Source: Sporolactobacillus pectinivorans
Lineage (GTDB): Bacteria > Bacillota > Bacilli > Bacillales > Sporolactobacillaceae
Direction: 5' to 3'
DNA: 64,000 bases
Assembly: GCF_002802965.1 (NCBI RefSeq)
Contig: NZ_NXGA01000001.1
Span: 1,211,484-1,275,483, forward strand
Of the stretch, positions 9,697 to 18,227 are shown piece after piece (position 1 is the stretch's first letter; each line of letters begins with the position of its first letter). A program made the translations under genes and the position numbers. Below the pieces are notes generated by a model. It saw only the letters and a list, made by a program, of their open reading frames with translations, did not search any database and was not told where the DNA came from.

Positions 9697-12144
9697 ATGC
9701 CGAAACAGTTTGTAGCGCACTATCGTGAAAGTGACAAACAACCGCAGACAGTAAAAGAACATTTGCTGGAAGTGAAAAAGCTAGCTGAATCATATGGAAT
9801 TAACTTAAATGCTTCTCACATTACCGGACTGGCTGGCATGTTGCACGATCTTGGAAAATACACGGATGCATTTCAAAAGTATTTATGGTTGGCCGTCTTT
9901 CATCCAGAATCAGCACCTAGACGCGGTTCAGTTGACCATGCTTCTGCGGGAGGAAAACTGCTTTACGAAATCTTTCATGAAGCGATCCCTAAGTATCAAT
10001 TAAAAATGATACTAGCCGAGGTTGTCGGTAATGCAATTATTTCTCATCATTCATATTTACATGATTTTCTTAATTCTGCAACCGAATCCCCTTATTACAA
10101 TAGAGTCACTAAAAATGAGGATGTACTACCGGAATATTCGAAGGCGAAAGAACATTTTTTTAATGAGATTATGACAGTAGAAGAGCTGACTGATTATGTC
10201 GATTGGGCAGTCGCTGAACTCGAACACTACATAATGATTAATAAAGGTAATGTAATGGAAAAATTGACGCTATTAACCCGTTTTGTATTCAGTTGCCTGA
10301 TTGATGCGGATCGGACGAACACGCGTTTATTTGAAGAAAAAAGGACGCTCACTGCAGTGGACAGCCATGAATTATTTAGCGTTTACTATAAAAAATTGAT
10401 GAATTATCTAGATACTCGGAACCAAAAGCTACAGTCTAATACCCCGATTAATCAGTTGCGGGCGGACATGTCTGAGCAGTGTGAACGTTTTGCAAACAAG
10501 CCTTCGGGAATTTATACACTGTCCATACCGACCGGAGGAGGGAAAACACTTGCTAGCCTTCGCTATGCTTTGAAACATGCGCAATTGTTTGGCAAGAAGC
10601 AAATTATTTATGTCGTGCCCTATACAACCATTATTGAGCAGAATGCGAAAGTTATTCGCAGGATTCTGGATGATGATGAGCATATCTTGGAGCATCATTC
10701 AAATGTGGTCGAAAGAGAGGAAAAGGGTGATGAAGAAACAGAAGATGGGGCTTTAACTATTCGTGAAAAGCTGGAACTGGCAAAGGATAATTGGGATTGC
10801 CCGATTATTTTAACGACAATGGTTCAGTTTCTGGACACTTTTTACAAGCTTGGTTCGCGAAATATTCGTCGACTGCATCATCTGACTCAGGCGGTGATCG
10901 TTTTTGATGAGGTTCAAAAAGTGCCGATTCACTGTGTCGCCCTCTTTAATCACGCGTTAAATTTTTTAAATAAGTTCGGTCAAACAAGCATCCTGCTCTG
11001 TACCGCGACACAACCGGCGCTGGATTATGTCCATCATCGCCTGGAAACCAGTAGTAACGGAGAAATTGTCAATCAACTGAATCAAGTAGTGGACGCTTTT
11101 GAACGGGTGAAGATAGTCGATCGTTCATACCGTGAAACATTTGATAACGACAAGCTTGCCGATTTTGTCAGGAAACTATTGGGAGATGTTCGCAGCATTC
11201 TCATTATTTTAAATACACGCGCAGTCGTGCGGACACTGTATCAGAAGTTGAAAGATCGATATGAGGGTGTACAAGTTTTTCATTTAAGCACATCCATGTG
11301 TGCCGCACACAGAGAAAAGATATTGGAAGAAATAAAAACGTGCCTTGCTAATGGACAAAAGGTAATCTGCATCAGCACTCAATTGATCGAAGCAGGCGTC
11401 GACATTAGTTTTGAATGTGCAATCCGGTCGCTTGCCGGGCTTGATTCAATTGCTCAGGCGGCGGGGCGGTGCAATCGAAACGGTGAGTACAATGGGTTGC
11501 GCAAAGTCTATATCATTGATCATGATGAAGAAAAACTGGATTCACCTGCATTAGAAGAAATCAGTAAAGGCAAATTCGTCACGAAAAATATTCTGGCTGA
11601 CCTGCATCACGACCCTTCTAGCTATGGTGGCAGTATGCTATCAAAATCGGCGATGGATTGGTATTTCCAAAAATTTTTCACAGAAATGGGTGCAAAATTG
11701 GATTTTAATATCCCTTATCTGGAAATAAACATGACACAGTTGTTGTACGCTGATCGGGAAAGCAGTTATCTGAAAGCTTATAAGGAGGTACATAACGGTA
11801 AAACTCTGCCACTTATCCTGCTTAGCAGCTTACGCACGGCTGCAGAAAACTTTTATGTGATTAAAAATACGACAAAATCCGTGATTGTGCCTTTTGGAGA
11901 TGGAAAAGACCTTATTGTGCAATTGAGTAGTGCCGAATCCATTGAGGATTTGAATGAGCTGCTGAGGGAAGCCCAGCACTATTCAATTAATGTATACGAT
12001 CAAGAACTGCAACGGCTGGAGCAGGGAGGACAGATTGCTTATTACTTAGATGGACAAGTTCTCGCATTGAAAGAATCTTCCTACAGTAACGAATATGGAC
12101 TTGATGTTCAAGGGGAGAGTGGACTTAGCCTGTTGATAAATTAA
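9697..12144 (+). CDS. cas3: CRISPR-associated helicase/nuclease Cas3 (type I-C)
   Basis: 815-residue protein with an N-terminal HD nuclease and a C-terminal SF2 helicase. It degrades DNA unwound by Cascade. HD motif MLHDLGKYTDAF (His50-Asp51); additional metal-ligand histidines in SHHSYLHDF. Walker A in PTGGGKT (Lys283), Walker B FDEVQ (Asp404-Glu405), motif III CTATQPAL, motif V STQLIEAGVDI, motif VI QAAGRCNRNG; all catalytic residues are intact. ATG 9697 is used (only a weak ribosome binding site, GAGTGA). Unlike a simple cas3-cas5c operon, the 3' end abuts a minus-strand terminator and a separate promoter for cas5c, so cas3 may be transcribed independently from the 9515-9696 region, which holds possible but weak promoter elements. 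Confidence 0.96.
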   Translation: MPKQFVAHYRESDKQPQTVKEHLLEVKKLAESYGINLNASHITGLAGMLHDLGKYTDAFQKYLWLAVFHPESAPRRGSVDHASAGGKLLYEIFHEAIPKYQLKMILAEVVGNAIISHHSYLHDFLNSATESPYYNRVTKNEDVLPEYSKAKEHFFNEIMTVEELTDYVDWAVAELEHYIMINKGNVMEKLTLLTRFVFSCLIDADRTNTRLFEEKRTLTAVDSHELFSVYYKKLMNYLDTRNQKLQSNTPINQLRADMSEQCERFANKPSGIYTLSIPTGGGKTLASLRYALKHAQLFGKKQIIYVVPYTTIIEQNAKVIRRILDDDEHILEHHSNVVEREEKGDEETEDGALTIREKLELAKDNWDCPIILTTMVQFLDTFYKLGSRNIRRLHHLTQAVIVFDEVQKVPIHCVALFNHALNFLNKFGQTSILLCTATQPALDYVHHRLETSSNGEIVNQLNQVVDAFERVKIVDRSYRETFDNDKLADFVRKLLGDVRSILIILNTRAVVRTLYQKLKDRYEGVQVFHLSTSMCAAHREKILEEIKTCLANGQKVICISTQLIEAGVDISFECAIRSLAGLDSIAQAAGRCNRNGEYNGLRKVYIIDHDEEKLDSPALEEISKGKFVTKNILADLHHDPSSYGGSMLSKSAMDWYFQKFFTEMGAKLDFNIPYLEINMTQLLYADRESSYLKAYKEVHNGKTLPLILLSSLRTAAENFYVIKNTTKSVIVPFGDGKDLIVQLSSAESIEDLNELLREAQHYSINVYDQELQRLEQGGQIAYYLDGQVLALKESSYSNEYGLDVQGESGLSLLIN

Positions 12145-12224
12145 AAACCTATTAAATAATGATAATAGGTTTCCAAAAACAAACAATATACTATATATTT
12201 CAATCCGCGCTGAATAACAGCGAT
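12140..12224 (-). ncRNA. CRISPR-repeat-like guide RNA (CreR/CreA-type candidate)
   Basis: Leftward transcript of about 85 nt. Its expected 5' end lies 7 nt after a TATAAT, at the edge of a pseudo-repeat occupying 12222-12197. The pseudo-repeat begins TCGC, folds as CGCTG-TTATT-CAGCG and ends CGGATTGAAAT. The true repeat has the same TCGC, a 5-nt loop, GCG and TGGATTGAAAT, so Cas5c could keep an 11-nt 5' handle. A pseudo-spacer ATATAGTATATTGTTT (12196-12181) follows, then a terminator. That guide matches the cas5c-operon promoter (12301-12286, minus strand) at 14 of 16 positions; mismatches fall only at 6 and 12, and TTC is adjacent as PAM. Features are seen in the sequence. Cascade-mediated repression is inference from CreR/CreTA systems. 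Confidence 0.75.
12145..12172 (-). terminator. Intrinsic terminator of the minus-strand CRISPR-like RNA
   Basis: AAACCTATT and AATAGGTTT arms (12145-12153, 12164-12172) with a 10-nt loop. Read on the minus strand the stem runs into TTTTTAATTT. On the plus strand it is followed by CCAAAAAC, so the orientation fits termination of a leftward transcript, not of cas3. Confidence 0.7.
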
Positions 12225-12230
12225 TATTTT

Positions 12231-12261
12231 ATTATAGCATTTATGAATTAAAATTATTCAA
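12231..12261 (-). promoter_or_regulatory. Promoter of the CRISPR-like RNA
   Basis: Minus strand: extended -10 TGCTATAAT (TATAAT = complement of 12231-12236) with a possible -35 TTGAAT (complement of 12256-12261). The spacer is 19 bp, long, but the TG extension would compensate. It is divergent from the sORF/cas5c promoter. Confidence 0.65.
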
Positions 12262-12285
12262 TGATTTCTATTTTCTATAGTTGTT

Positions 12286-12317
12286 AAACCATATATTATA
12301 TGAATTGCATATATAAT
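12286..12317 (+). promoter_or_regulatory. Promoter of sORF57-cas5c operon containing the guide-RNA target
   Basis: -10 TATAAT at 12312-12317, about 53 bp before the 57-codon ORF; no good -35 is seen. The region just upstream (12286-12301) is the near-perfect match to the pseudo-spacer, with GAA at 12302-12304, the complement of a TTC PAM. The palindrome TATATGAATTGCATATA (about 12297-12313) overlaps both and could also be an operator for a protein. Confidence 0.65.
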
Positions 12318-12369
12318 AGATTAGTGGTATTCTGTTCTTATGAAATTAAAATAAGAAGGGGGTACTGTC

Positions 12370-12543
12370 ATGCATAAAAGAAAGTTAATGCATTTTGAAA
12401 CAGCGGTTTGTATAAATGAAAAGATTAAAGTAGTTGAGTATTACGAATTAGCCAGTATGTATACTATTCAGAAAATCATTTTAAAAAAAACAGGCTTTGA
12501 AATATCCTTTAGAGCTGTTCAGCGGTGGTCAGAGCAAGAATAA
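12370..12543 (+). CDS. 57-residue ORF between cas3 and cas5c, HTH-like
   Basis: A small gene with an excellent ribosome binding site (AAGAAGGGGG, 7 nt before ATG). It starts MHKRKLMHFETAVC and ends FEISFRAVQRWSEQE. The last 28 residues can be read as helix (TIQKIILKKTG), turn (FEIS) and recognition-type helix (FRAVQRW), which is an HTH-like pattern; net charge is positive. I recognise no family. It is the first gene behind the promoter targeted by the pseudo-spacer RNA, so it would be the most directly controlled product. It may be a cas autoregulator binding the nearby palindrome, or a CreT-like guard factor. Codon use is AT-rich like its surroundings. Confidence 0.6.
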   Translation: MHKRKLMHFETAVCINEKIKVVEYYELASMYTIQKIILKKTGFEISFRAVQRWSEQE

Positions 12544-12612
12544 ATTCAGTAAAAAAATTCATTATAGACTTTTGGCTTTTAAAAATTACTAAAGGGAGGA
12601 TGATTAATATGG

Positions 12613-12687
12613 ATGGTAAAAAATATCCTTGAAAATTTTATGAATGACATTTGTGAAATAAATGTATATCATTTCTACCGGAGGTGA
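12613..12687 (+). CDS. 24-residue ORF coupled to cas5c
   Basis: ATG 12613 lies about 10 nt after AAGGGAGGATG. The frame runs [15 protein letters not shown] and on to a TGA at 12685-12687, inside the cas5c ribosome binding site GGAGGTGA. A 7-codon alternative starts at 12609 from the same site. Such an arrangement would make cas5c translation depend on ribosomes terminating here. It may be a translational-coupling leader or the tail of a decayed gene; no family is recognised. Confidence 0.4.
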   Translation: MVKNILENFMNDICEINVYHFYRR

Positions 12688-12691
12688 GAAA

Positions 12692-13414
12692 GTGAAAAAT
12701 TCATATGAATTCGTTGTATATGGACCCTATGCCCTTTTTACTGATCCGCTGACGAAAATAGGCGGAGAAAAGAGCACGTACCAAATTCCAACTTATCAGG
12801 CTTTGAAAGGAATAGTTGAAAGCGTTTACTGGAAACCAACAATCATTCATTACATTGATGCGGTACGGGTTATGAATGTCATCCGAATGGAATCTAAAGG
12901 TATACGCCCAATTGAGTACGGTGGGGGCAATACCCTGGCTAATTACACATATTTAAAAGAACCAAAATATATCGTCAAGGGTCATTTTGAGTTTAATATG
13001 AATCGACCGGATTTAGAATCTGATCGTAACGAAGGCAAACATAACAGCATCTTCCAGCGTGCGCTTAAAGCGGGCGGTCGCCGCGACATTTTCTTGGGAA
13101 CGCGAGAATGTCAGGGATACGTTGAACCATGTTCATTCAACGAAGGTAGTGGTTTTTATGACGATAGGGAAGAAAAAATTTATTTTGGCACAATGGTTCA
13201 CGGCATTTCCTATCCGGACGAAACAGGTAGGAATGAACTAGAAGTTCGGCTATGGCAACCGGTGATGAATAAGGGTGTTATCGAGTTTATTCGTCCGGAA
13301 GAGTGTTCGGAAATTAGAAAAGTGAAAGAAATGACGTCGAAGGAGTTTGTTTTGGCAGATATAGAAACGGCTGATTCATTGCTCGATGCCTTGGAAAAGG
13401 GGGCAATGCGATGA
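12692..13414 (+). CDS. cas5c: Cas5c (Cas5d) pre-crRNA endoribonuclease, type I-C
   Basis: 240 residues from a GTG at 12692 with GGAGGTGA 4 nt upstream. In type I-C it replaces Cas6: it cuts the repeat at the 3' base of the hairpin and stays bound to the 5' handle in Cascade. With this start the catalytic triad described for Bacillus halodurans Cas5d falls at the same numbers: Tyr46 (ESVYW), Lys116 and His117 (EGKHNSIF). This supports both activity and the chosen start. The GGG-containing loop (YGGGN) and [12 protein letters not shown] are family blocks. The stop overlaps the cas8c ATG by 4 bases (ATGA). Confidence 0.95.
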   Translation: MKNSYEFVVYGPYALFTDPLTKIGGEKSTYQIPTYQALKGIVESVYWKPTIIHYIDAVRVMNVIRMESKGIRPIEYGGGNTLANYTYLKEPKYIVKGHFEFNMNRPDLESDRNEGKHNSIFQRALKAGGRRDIFLGTRECQGYVEPCSFNEGSGFYDDREEKIYFGTMVHGISYPDETGRNELEVRLWQPVMNKGVIEFIRPEECSEIRKVKEMTSKEFVLADIETADSLLDALEKGAMR

Positions 13415-15327
13415 GCTGCTTAATGAATCTATATGAAACTTACGAAGCTAACAAGGATTTTGTCGGCAAAATAGATTATATGCATAGTGGACAGAGTTTT
13501 ACACTTCTACCTGTTTCCCATACGACACAAACGGCCCATATAGAAGTCGCCGTTACAGAAGATGGATCATTTCATACTGCACATGTCATTGATAAAAATG
13601 ACCGTGACACGATTATTCCCTGCACAGAAGATTCCGCCAGTCGGGCTGGGGCAGTAATTGCTCCTTATCCGCTTCACGATAAACTCAGCTACGTCGCCGG
13701 AGACTTTGTTTCTTATGGTGGAAAAATAAAAGATAAGGATCATGAACCCTTTTCAAGCTATATCAATAATTTGAAAAAATGGGCTGAATCGCCCTTCACT
13801 ACATCTCAAGTCAAAAGTATCTATACCTATTTAAGCAAGAGACTATTGATAAAAGATTTGGTTGCAGAGAAAATTCTCTGGCTTGATGAAAATGGTCAAT
13901 TAATTACTAAGTGGAATGATAAATATAAAGCTTTGTGTGGAGATAAAAAACCAGACATTTTTTCATCGGTCGCTTCCGGTCAGGACAGTGCGTTTGTCCG
14001 CTTTACCATTTATTCTAAAGGAAAGTCGCTTCAAAAAGTTTGGCTAGATAAAGAAATGTATGATTCATTTACCCACTTTTATAATGAACAGTTGAGTGAA
14101 AGGGATCTATGCTTTGTCTCAGGGCAGTGGCTCCCGGCAACAGAAAAACATGCAAATAAAATTAGGAATGCAGGAGATAAGGCTAAATTAATTTCTGCTA
14201 ATGATACAAGTGGGTTTACCTACAGAGGACGATTTAATGAGAGTCATGAAGCAGCTAGTATCAGTTATGAAGTATCACAAAAAGCACACAATGCGCTAAA
14301 GTGGTTGATTCGTCGGCAGGCACGGATTGTTGATAATCGTGTTTTCCTCGTCTGGTCAATCCATAATGATAAGGTGATTAATCCTGAGGATGACATCTAT
14401 GATATTTCCCATCTTAGCGCAGAAATGGAAGACCCAAGTGCATATACAAACAGTGAATTTGCTAATCAATTTAAAAAAGCTATGGATGGTTACCGGAATA
14501 AGCTGGATCCCAATGCAAAAGTCAATATTTTAATTCTCGATTCGGCGACAACCGGAAGGCTGGCCATACTCTATTACCGTAGTATGCAGCAGAATGTCTA
14601 TCTGCAAAGGCTTGCTGACTGGCATTCGCAGTGTGTCTGGCAACATGATTATCGGAAGGGCAAAGACAAACAGTTACTCGCGTACTTTGGTGCCCCGGCA
14701 ACCAAAGATATTGCGTATGCTGCCTATGGATCAAAAGCAAGCGATAAAGTGGTTAAAGGGCTGATGGAGCGTATGCTTCCTTGCATTGTTGATGAAAAAA
14801 GAGTTCCTAAAGATATTGTCCATTCCACTTTTTATCGGGCGAGGAATCCCGTTGCGATTGACAGGTGGGAATGGGAAAAAACGCTGAGTATTGCCTGTGC
14901 GTTGATCAACAGGCAAGAATATGAGAACAACAACGGGAGGGGATTTACCGTGGCATTGGATGAACAAAATATAGACAGGAATTACCTTTTCGGTCGCCTT
15001 TTGGCAATAGCCGATGTGCTTGAACATCGTGCACTTAAGTCGGAAGACTGGAGATTGAGCAATGCGACGCGCTACATGAATGAATTCTCCGAACATCCGG
15101 AGCGGACTTGGAAGACAATTCAATCCAGTTTGGTGCCATATCAGGCACGCCTTGGTCATGGTGGCCTGTATCTCACACAATTAATTGATGACGTGGCAGC
15201 CAAAATCAGTTATCAGGATTTTGATAACCAACCGTTAACTGGAAAATTTTTGCTGGGATTTTACAGCCAGCGCCATCAGCTTTATCAGAAGAAAAAAGAT
15301 GCAGATTCTGTTACTGAAACAAATTAA
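13411..15327 (+). CDS. cas8c: Cas8c (Csd1), large subunit of type I-C Cascade
   Basis: 638 residues; full length for the Csd1 family. It recognises the PAM and starts R-loop formation. It begins with a typical [15 protein letters not shown] segment; later blocks include [16 protein letters not shown] and [25 protein letters not shown]. Start ATG 13411 overlaps the cas5c stop, so the two are translationally coupled. The 3' end carries a second, internal start for Cas11c, listed separately. 52 bp separate it from cas7c, which has its own ribosome binding site. Confidence 0.95.
   Translation: MSCLMNLYETYEANKDFVGKIDYMHSGQSFTLLPVSHTTQTAHIEVAVTEDGSFHTAHVIDKNDRDTIIPCTEDSASRAGAVIAPYPLHDKLSYVAGDFVSYGGKIKDKDHEPFSSYINNLKKWAESPFTTSQVKSIYTYLSKRLLIKDLVAEKILWLDENGQLITKWNDKYKALCGDKKPDIFSSVASGQDSAFVRFTIYSKGKSLQKVWLDKEMYDSFTHFYNEQLSERDLCFVSGQWLPATEKHANKIRNAGDKAKLISANDTSGFTYRGRFNESHEAASISYEVSQKAHNALKWLIRRQARIVDNRVFLVWSIHNDKVINPEDDIYDISHLSAEMEDPSAYTNSEFANQFKKAMDGYRNKLDPNAKVNILILDSATTGRLAILYYRSMQQNVYLQRLADWHSQCVWQHDYRKGKDKQLLAYFGAPATKDIAYAAYGSKASDKVVKGLMERMLPCIVDEKRVPKDIVHSTFYRARNPVAIDRWEWEKTLSIACALINRQEYENNNGRGFTVALDEQNIDRNYLFGRLLAIADVLEHRALKSEDWRLSNATRYMNEFSEHPERTWKTIQSSLVPYQARLGHGGLYLTQLIDDVAAKISYQDFDNQPLTGKFLLGFYSQRHQLYQKKKDADSVTETN
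14950..15327 (+). CDS. cas11c: Cas11c, small subunit from an internal start within cas8c
   Basis: In-frame GTG at 14950 is preceded by a strong GGGAGGGG (14935-14942, 7-nt spacing), which is unusual inside a coding region. Translation from it gives a 125-residue mostly helical protein starting [20 protein letters not shown] and ending with the cas8c C-terminus. In studied type I-C systems (Desulfovibrio vulgaris) Cas11c is made exactly this way and lines the Cascade belly. The site is seen directly; production of the protein is inferred by homology of arrangement. Confidence 0.8.
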   Translation: MALDEQNIDRNYLFGRLLAIADVLEHRALKSEDWRLSNATRYMNEFSEHPERTWKTIQSSLVPYQARLGHGGLYLTQLIDDVAAKISYQDFDNQPLTGKFLLGFYSQRHQLYQKKKDADSVTETN

Positions 15328-15379
15328 CAGCAAAATTTGTTTACGAATACACAAAAACTAATTATTAGGAGAGATTCAC

Positions 15380-16240
15380 ATGGCTGTTCTAGACCACAAA
15401 ATTGATTTTGCAGTTATTCTGACTGTCAGTAAAGCTAATCCGAACGGTGACCCACTGAACGGAAACCGACCCAGGCAGAATTATGAAGGATTTGGAGAGA
15501 TTTCCGACGTCGCGATTAAACGCAAAATAAGAAATCGTCTTCAGGACATTGAAGAATCCATTTTTGTGCAATCCAATGATAGGCAATCCGATCAATTCAA
15601 CAGTCTTCGTGAGCGGGCGGAAGGAAATGCCGTATTAAAAGAAATGGTAAAAGATAAAAAGAAAACAAATGAGGACTATGCTGCGGCCGCCTGTAAAGAA
15701 TGGATCGATGTAAGAAGTTTCGGACAGGTCTTTGCTTTCAAAGGCGGAGCAGGAAAAGGTGTGTCTGTTGGGGTTCGTGGACCAGTAACTGTACAAACAG
15801 CAGTGAGTGTGGCACCGATTGATATTTCCAGTATGCAGATTACGAAGAGTGTTAACTCTGAGCCGGGAGAGGGAAAGGGATCAGATACGATGGGGATGAA
15901 GCACCGTGTTGATTTTGGCGTTTATCGTTTCAATGGAAGCATTAATACTCAACTGGCGGAAAAAACAGGTTTCACCAATGAAGATGCCGAAAAAATAAAA
16001 CAGGCACTGATTTCTATTTTTGAAAACGATGCCTCCTCTGCCCGTCCCGAAGGCAGCATGGAAGTTTATAAAGTTTACTGGTGGGCACATAGAAGCAAGC
16101 TTGGTCAGTACTCATCCGCAAAAGTACATCACTCCCTTGAAATAAAAGCTGTAAATGATACGCCAAAGAGATTAGAAGATTACGAGATTACTCTCGACAA
16201 ATTGGAGGGACTGGAAGCCGAGGTTTTCGATGGCCGCTAA
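15380..16240 (+). CDS. cas7: Cas7c (Csd2), crRNA backbone subunit
   Basis: 286-residue RAMP-type protein that coats the crRNA spacer as the repeated Cascade subunit. The N-terminus LTVSKANPNGDPLNGNRPR is the Csd2 signature, followed by GFGEISDVAIKRKIRNRLQD. Glycine-rich GVRGPVTVQTAVS and the DTMGMKHRVDFGVYRF block are present. TAGGAGAGATTCAC precedes ATG 15380. The stop overlaps the cas4 start by 11 bp. Confidence 0.95.
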   Translation: MAVLDHKIDFAVILTVSKANPNGDPLNGNRPRQNYEGFGEISDVAIKRKIRNRLQDIEESIFVQSNDRQSDQFNSLRERAEGNAVLKEMVKDKKKTNEDYAAAACKEWIDVRSFGQVFAFKGGAGKGVSVGVRGPVTVQTAVSVAPIDISSMQITKSVNSEPGEGKGSDTMGMKHRVDFGVYRFNGSINTQLAEKTGFTNEDAEKIKQALISIFENDASSARPEGSMEVYKVYWWAHRSKLGQYSSAKVHHSLEIKAVNDTPKRLEDYEITLDKLEGLEAEVFDGR

Positions 16241-16898
16241 TGAAAATGAAGAAGATAACTACTTAATGTTGTCAGGCATTCAGCATTTTCAATTCTGCAG
16301 GCGGCAATGGGCATTGATTCATATTGAACAACAATGGAACGAGAACGTCAAAACGGTAGAAGGACAGTTTCTCCATCGCCGTGCGGATGAACCTTTTGTG
16401 CGCGAAAAAAGAGGCGATAAACTTATTGTTCGTGCAATGCCTGTAAAATCACGGCAATTAAAAATTACAGGGATCTGCGATGTTGTCGAATTTGTGAGTG
16501 ATGAAAAACAGGGTGTCCCCATCAATGGTATGGATGGAAAGTATGTAGCTTATCCTGTTGAATACAAGCACGGCAAACCGAAAGTAGATGATTCGGACGT
16601 CTTGCAGCTCGCTGCACAGGCGATGTGCCTTGAAGAAATGTTGCTCTGTGAAATCAATAAAGGATATATTTTCTACAATGAAATAAAACGTAGAATTGAG
16701 GTAGATTTAACCGATTCTATCAAATCAAAAGTAACATCCATGGTTTCTGAGATGCAGGATTATTATCAAAGACAATATACGCCTAAAGTTCGAGCAGGAT
16801 CATTTTGTAATAGCTGCTCACTACAGAATGTTTGTCTGCCTGGCTTGATGAAGAAGCGGTCTGTAAAGAGTTTTATAGAAGGGAAAATCTATGAATGA
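16230..16898 (+). CDS. cas4: Cas4 RecB-like exonuclease with Fe-S cluster
   Basis: 222 residues. In type I-C, Cas4 works with Cas1-Cas2 to trim prespacers and select those with a correct PAM. Cys23 (QFCRRQW) and Cys193, Cys196, Cys202 (FCNSCSLQNVC) form the expected 4Fe-4S set. The RecB nuclease residues are in GICDVVEF and PVEYKHGKP. ATG 16230 lies inside the cas7 3' end with only a GAGG upstream, so translation is probably coupled; ATG 16265 is a less likely start. The gene overlaps cas1 by 4 bases. Confidence 0.94.
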   Translation: MAANENEEDNYLMLSGIQHFQFCRRQWALIHIEQQWNENVKTVEGQFLHRRADEPFVREKRGDKLIVRAMPVKSRQLKITGICDVVEFVSDEKQGVPINGMDGKYVAYPVEYKHGKPKVDDSDVLQLAAQAMCLEEMLLCEINKGYIFYNEIKRRIEVDLTDSIKSKVTSMVSEMQDYYQRQYTPKVRAGSFCNSCSLQNVCLPGLMKKRSVKSFIEGKIYE

Positions 16899-17926
16899 AA
16901 AAACTTCTGAATACCTTATATATTACTCAACCGGATACCTACCTATCCTTAGATGGTGACAATATTGTCTTATTGAGGGAAAAGGAGAGAATCGGCAGAC
17001 TACCTCTTCATAATTTGGAATCTATTGTTGCTTTTGGGTATACGGGTGCAAGTCCCGCTTTGATGGGTTACTGCGCTGAACGCAATATTTCAATTTCTTT
17101 TCTGACTATGCATGGTCGCTTCCTAGCACGCGTCATTGGAAAAAGCAGAGGTAATGTTGTCCTTAGGAAACAACAGTATCGTGTCTCGGATAACGAACAG
17201 GATTCGGCTACAATTGCCAAAAATTTTATTGTAGGGAAAGTATATAATCACAAGTGGATTTTGGAACGAATGACTCGTGACTACCCCCTGAGAATCAATG
17301 TTTTCGATTTTAAAAAAGTTTCGGGAGATTTATCGCTGCTCATTAAAGAAATACGTGAATGTGATGACTTAGAACGGTTGAGAGGACTGGAAGGACAGGC
17401 CGCAACTAGTTATTATACTTTATTTGACAATATGATATTGCAGCAAAAAGATGATTTCATTTTTAAAGGGCGATCGAGGAGACCGCCGCTGGACAATGTG
17501 AATGCTATGCTGTCATTTGCCTATACACTGTTGGCTAATGATATGACTTCTGCGCTTGAGGGCGTGGGACTAGACGCATATGTCGGATTCTTGCATCGGG
17601 ATCGTCCGGGTAGAGCATCACTCGCACTTGATACTATGGAAGAGCTTCGTGGTGTATATGCGGATCGATTTGTTCTGTCTCTGATTAATAAAAAGGGAGT
17701 CCACGGTGATGACTTTTTGAAGAAAGAGAACGGAGCGGTTATCATGACTGAGGAGGCCAAAAAGAATTTTTTAAAAGCGTGGCAGAATAAAAAGCAAGAA
17801 AAAATTACCCATCCTTTTCTAGGAGAAAAAATTTCATGGGGTTTAGTGCCACATGTTCAAGCCTCATTACTCGCTCGTTTTTTGAGAAATGATTTTGATG
17901 AGTATCCGCCATTTTTATGGAAGTAG
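16895..17926 (+). CDS. cas1: Cas1 integrase, type I-C
   Basis: 343-residue metal-dependent integrase that inserts new spacers at the leader end. Catalytic residues are present: Glu166 (LEGQAATSYY), His234 (FLHRDRPGRAS) and the following acidic pair near Glu249 (MEELR). N-terminal beta domain starts MKKLLNTLYITQPDTYLSLD. Start ATG overlaps the cas4 stop (ATGA). Full length for the family. Confidence 0.96.
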   Translation: MKKLLNTLYITQPDTYLSLDGDNIVLLREKERIGRLPLHNLESIVAFGYTGASPALMGYCAERNISISFLTMHGRFLARVIGKSRGNVVLRKQQYRVSDNEQDSATIAKNFIVGKVYNHKWILERMTRDYPLRINVFDFKKVSGDLSLLIKEIRECDDLERLRGLEGQAATSYYTLFDNMILQQKDDFIFKGRSRRPPLDNVNAMLSFAYTLLANDMTSALEGVGLDAYVGFLHRDRPGRASLALDTMEELRGVYADRFVLSLINKKGVHGDDFLKKENGAVIMTEEAKKNFLKAWQNKKQEKITHPFLGEKISWGLVPHVQASLLARFLRNDFDEYPPFLWK

Positions 17927-17939
17927 GTGCTGGGAGTTG

Positions 17940-18227
17940 TTGGTGCTTATTACTTATGATGTTAGCACAGTAACGGGTGCCGGACGAAAGAGATTGAGAA
18001 AAGTGGCTAAGATCTGCCAAAATTATGGACAACGGGTCCAAAATTCAGTTTTTGAGTGCATCGTTGATGCTACCCAATTTACTAGCCTTAAAATAGAACT
18101 CGCCAACGTTATTGATGTATCTCGGGATAGTCTCAGATTTTATCAATTAGGTAAGAACTATAAAAATAAGGTTGAACATATTGGTGCCAAAGAATCGGTT
18201 AACTTAGAAGGGCCGCTACTTTTCTAG
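17940..18227 (+). CDS. cas2: Cas2, type I-C
   Basis: 95-residue ferredoxin-fold dimer that bridges two Cas1 dimers. Starts LVLITYDVSTVTGAGRKRLR with the conserved Asp of the TYDV strand; RVQNSVFECIVD is the second family block. A TTG at 17940 gives the usual length; TTG 17937 and GTG 17943 are neighbours in frame and share the same weak GGGAG. It lies 13 bp after cas1 and its last base begins the hairpin of the array leader. Confidence 0.9.
   Translation: MVLITYDVSTVTGAGRKRLRKVAKICQNYGQRVQNSVFECIVDATQFTSLKIELANVIDVSRDSLRFYQLGKNYKNKVEHIGAKESVNLEGPLLF

Noticed and set aside
12145..12172. Terminator of cas3
   Set aside because: On the plus strand no U-run follows the stem; orientation fits the minus-strand RNA instead.
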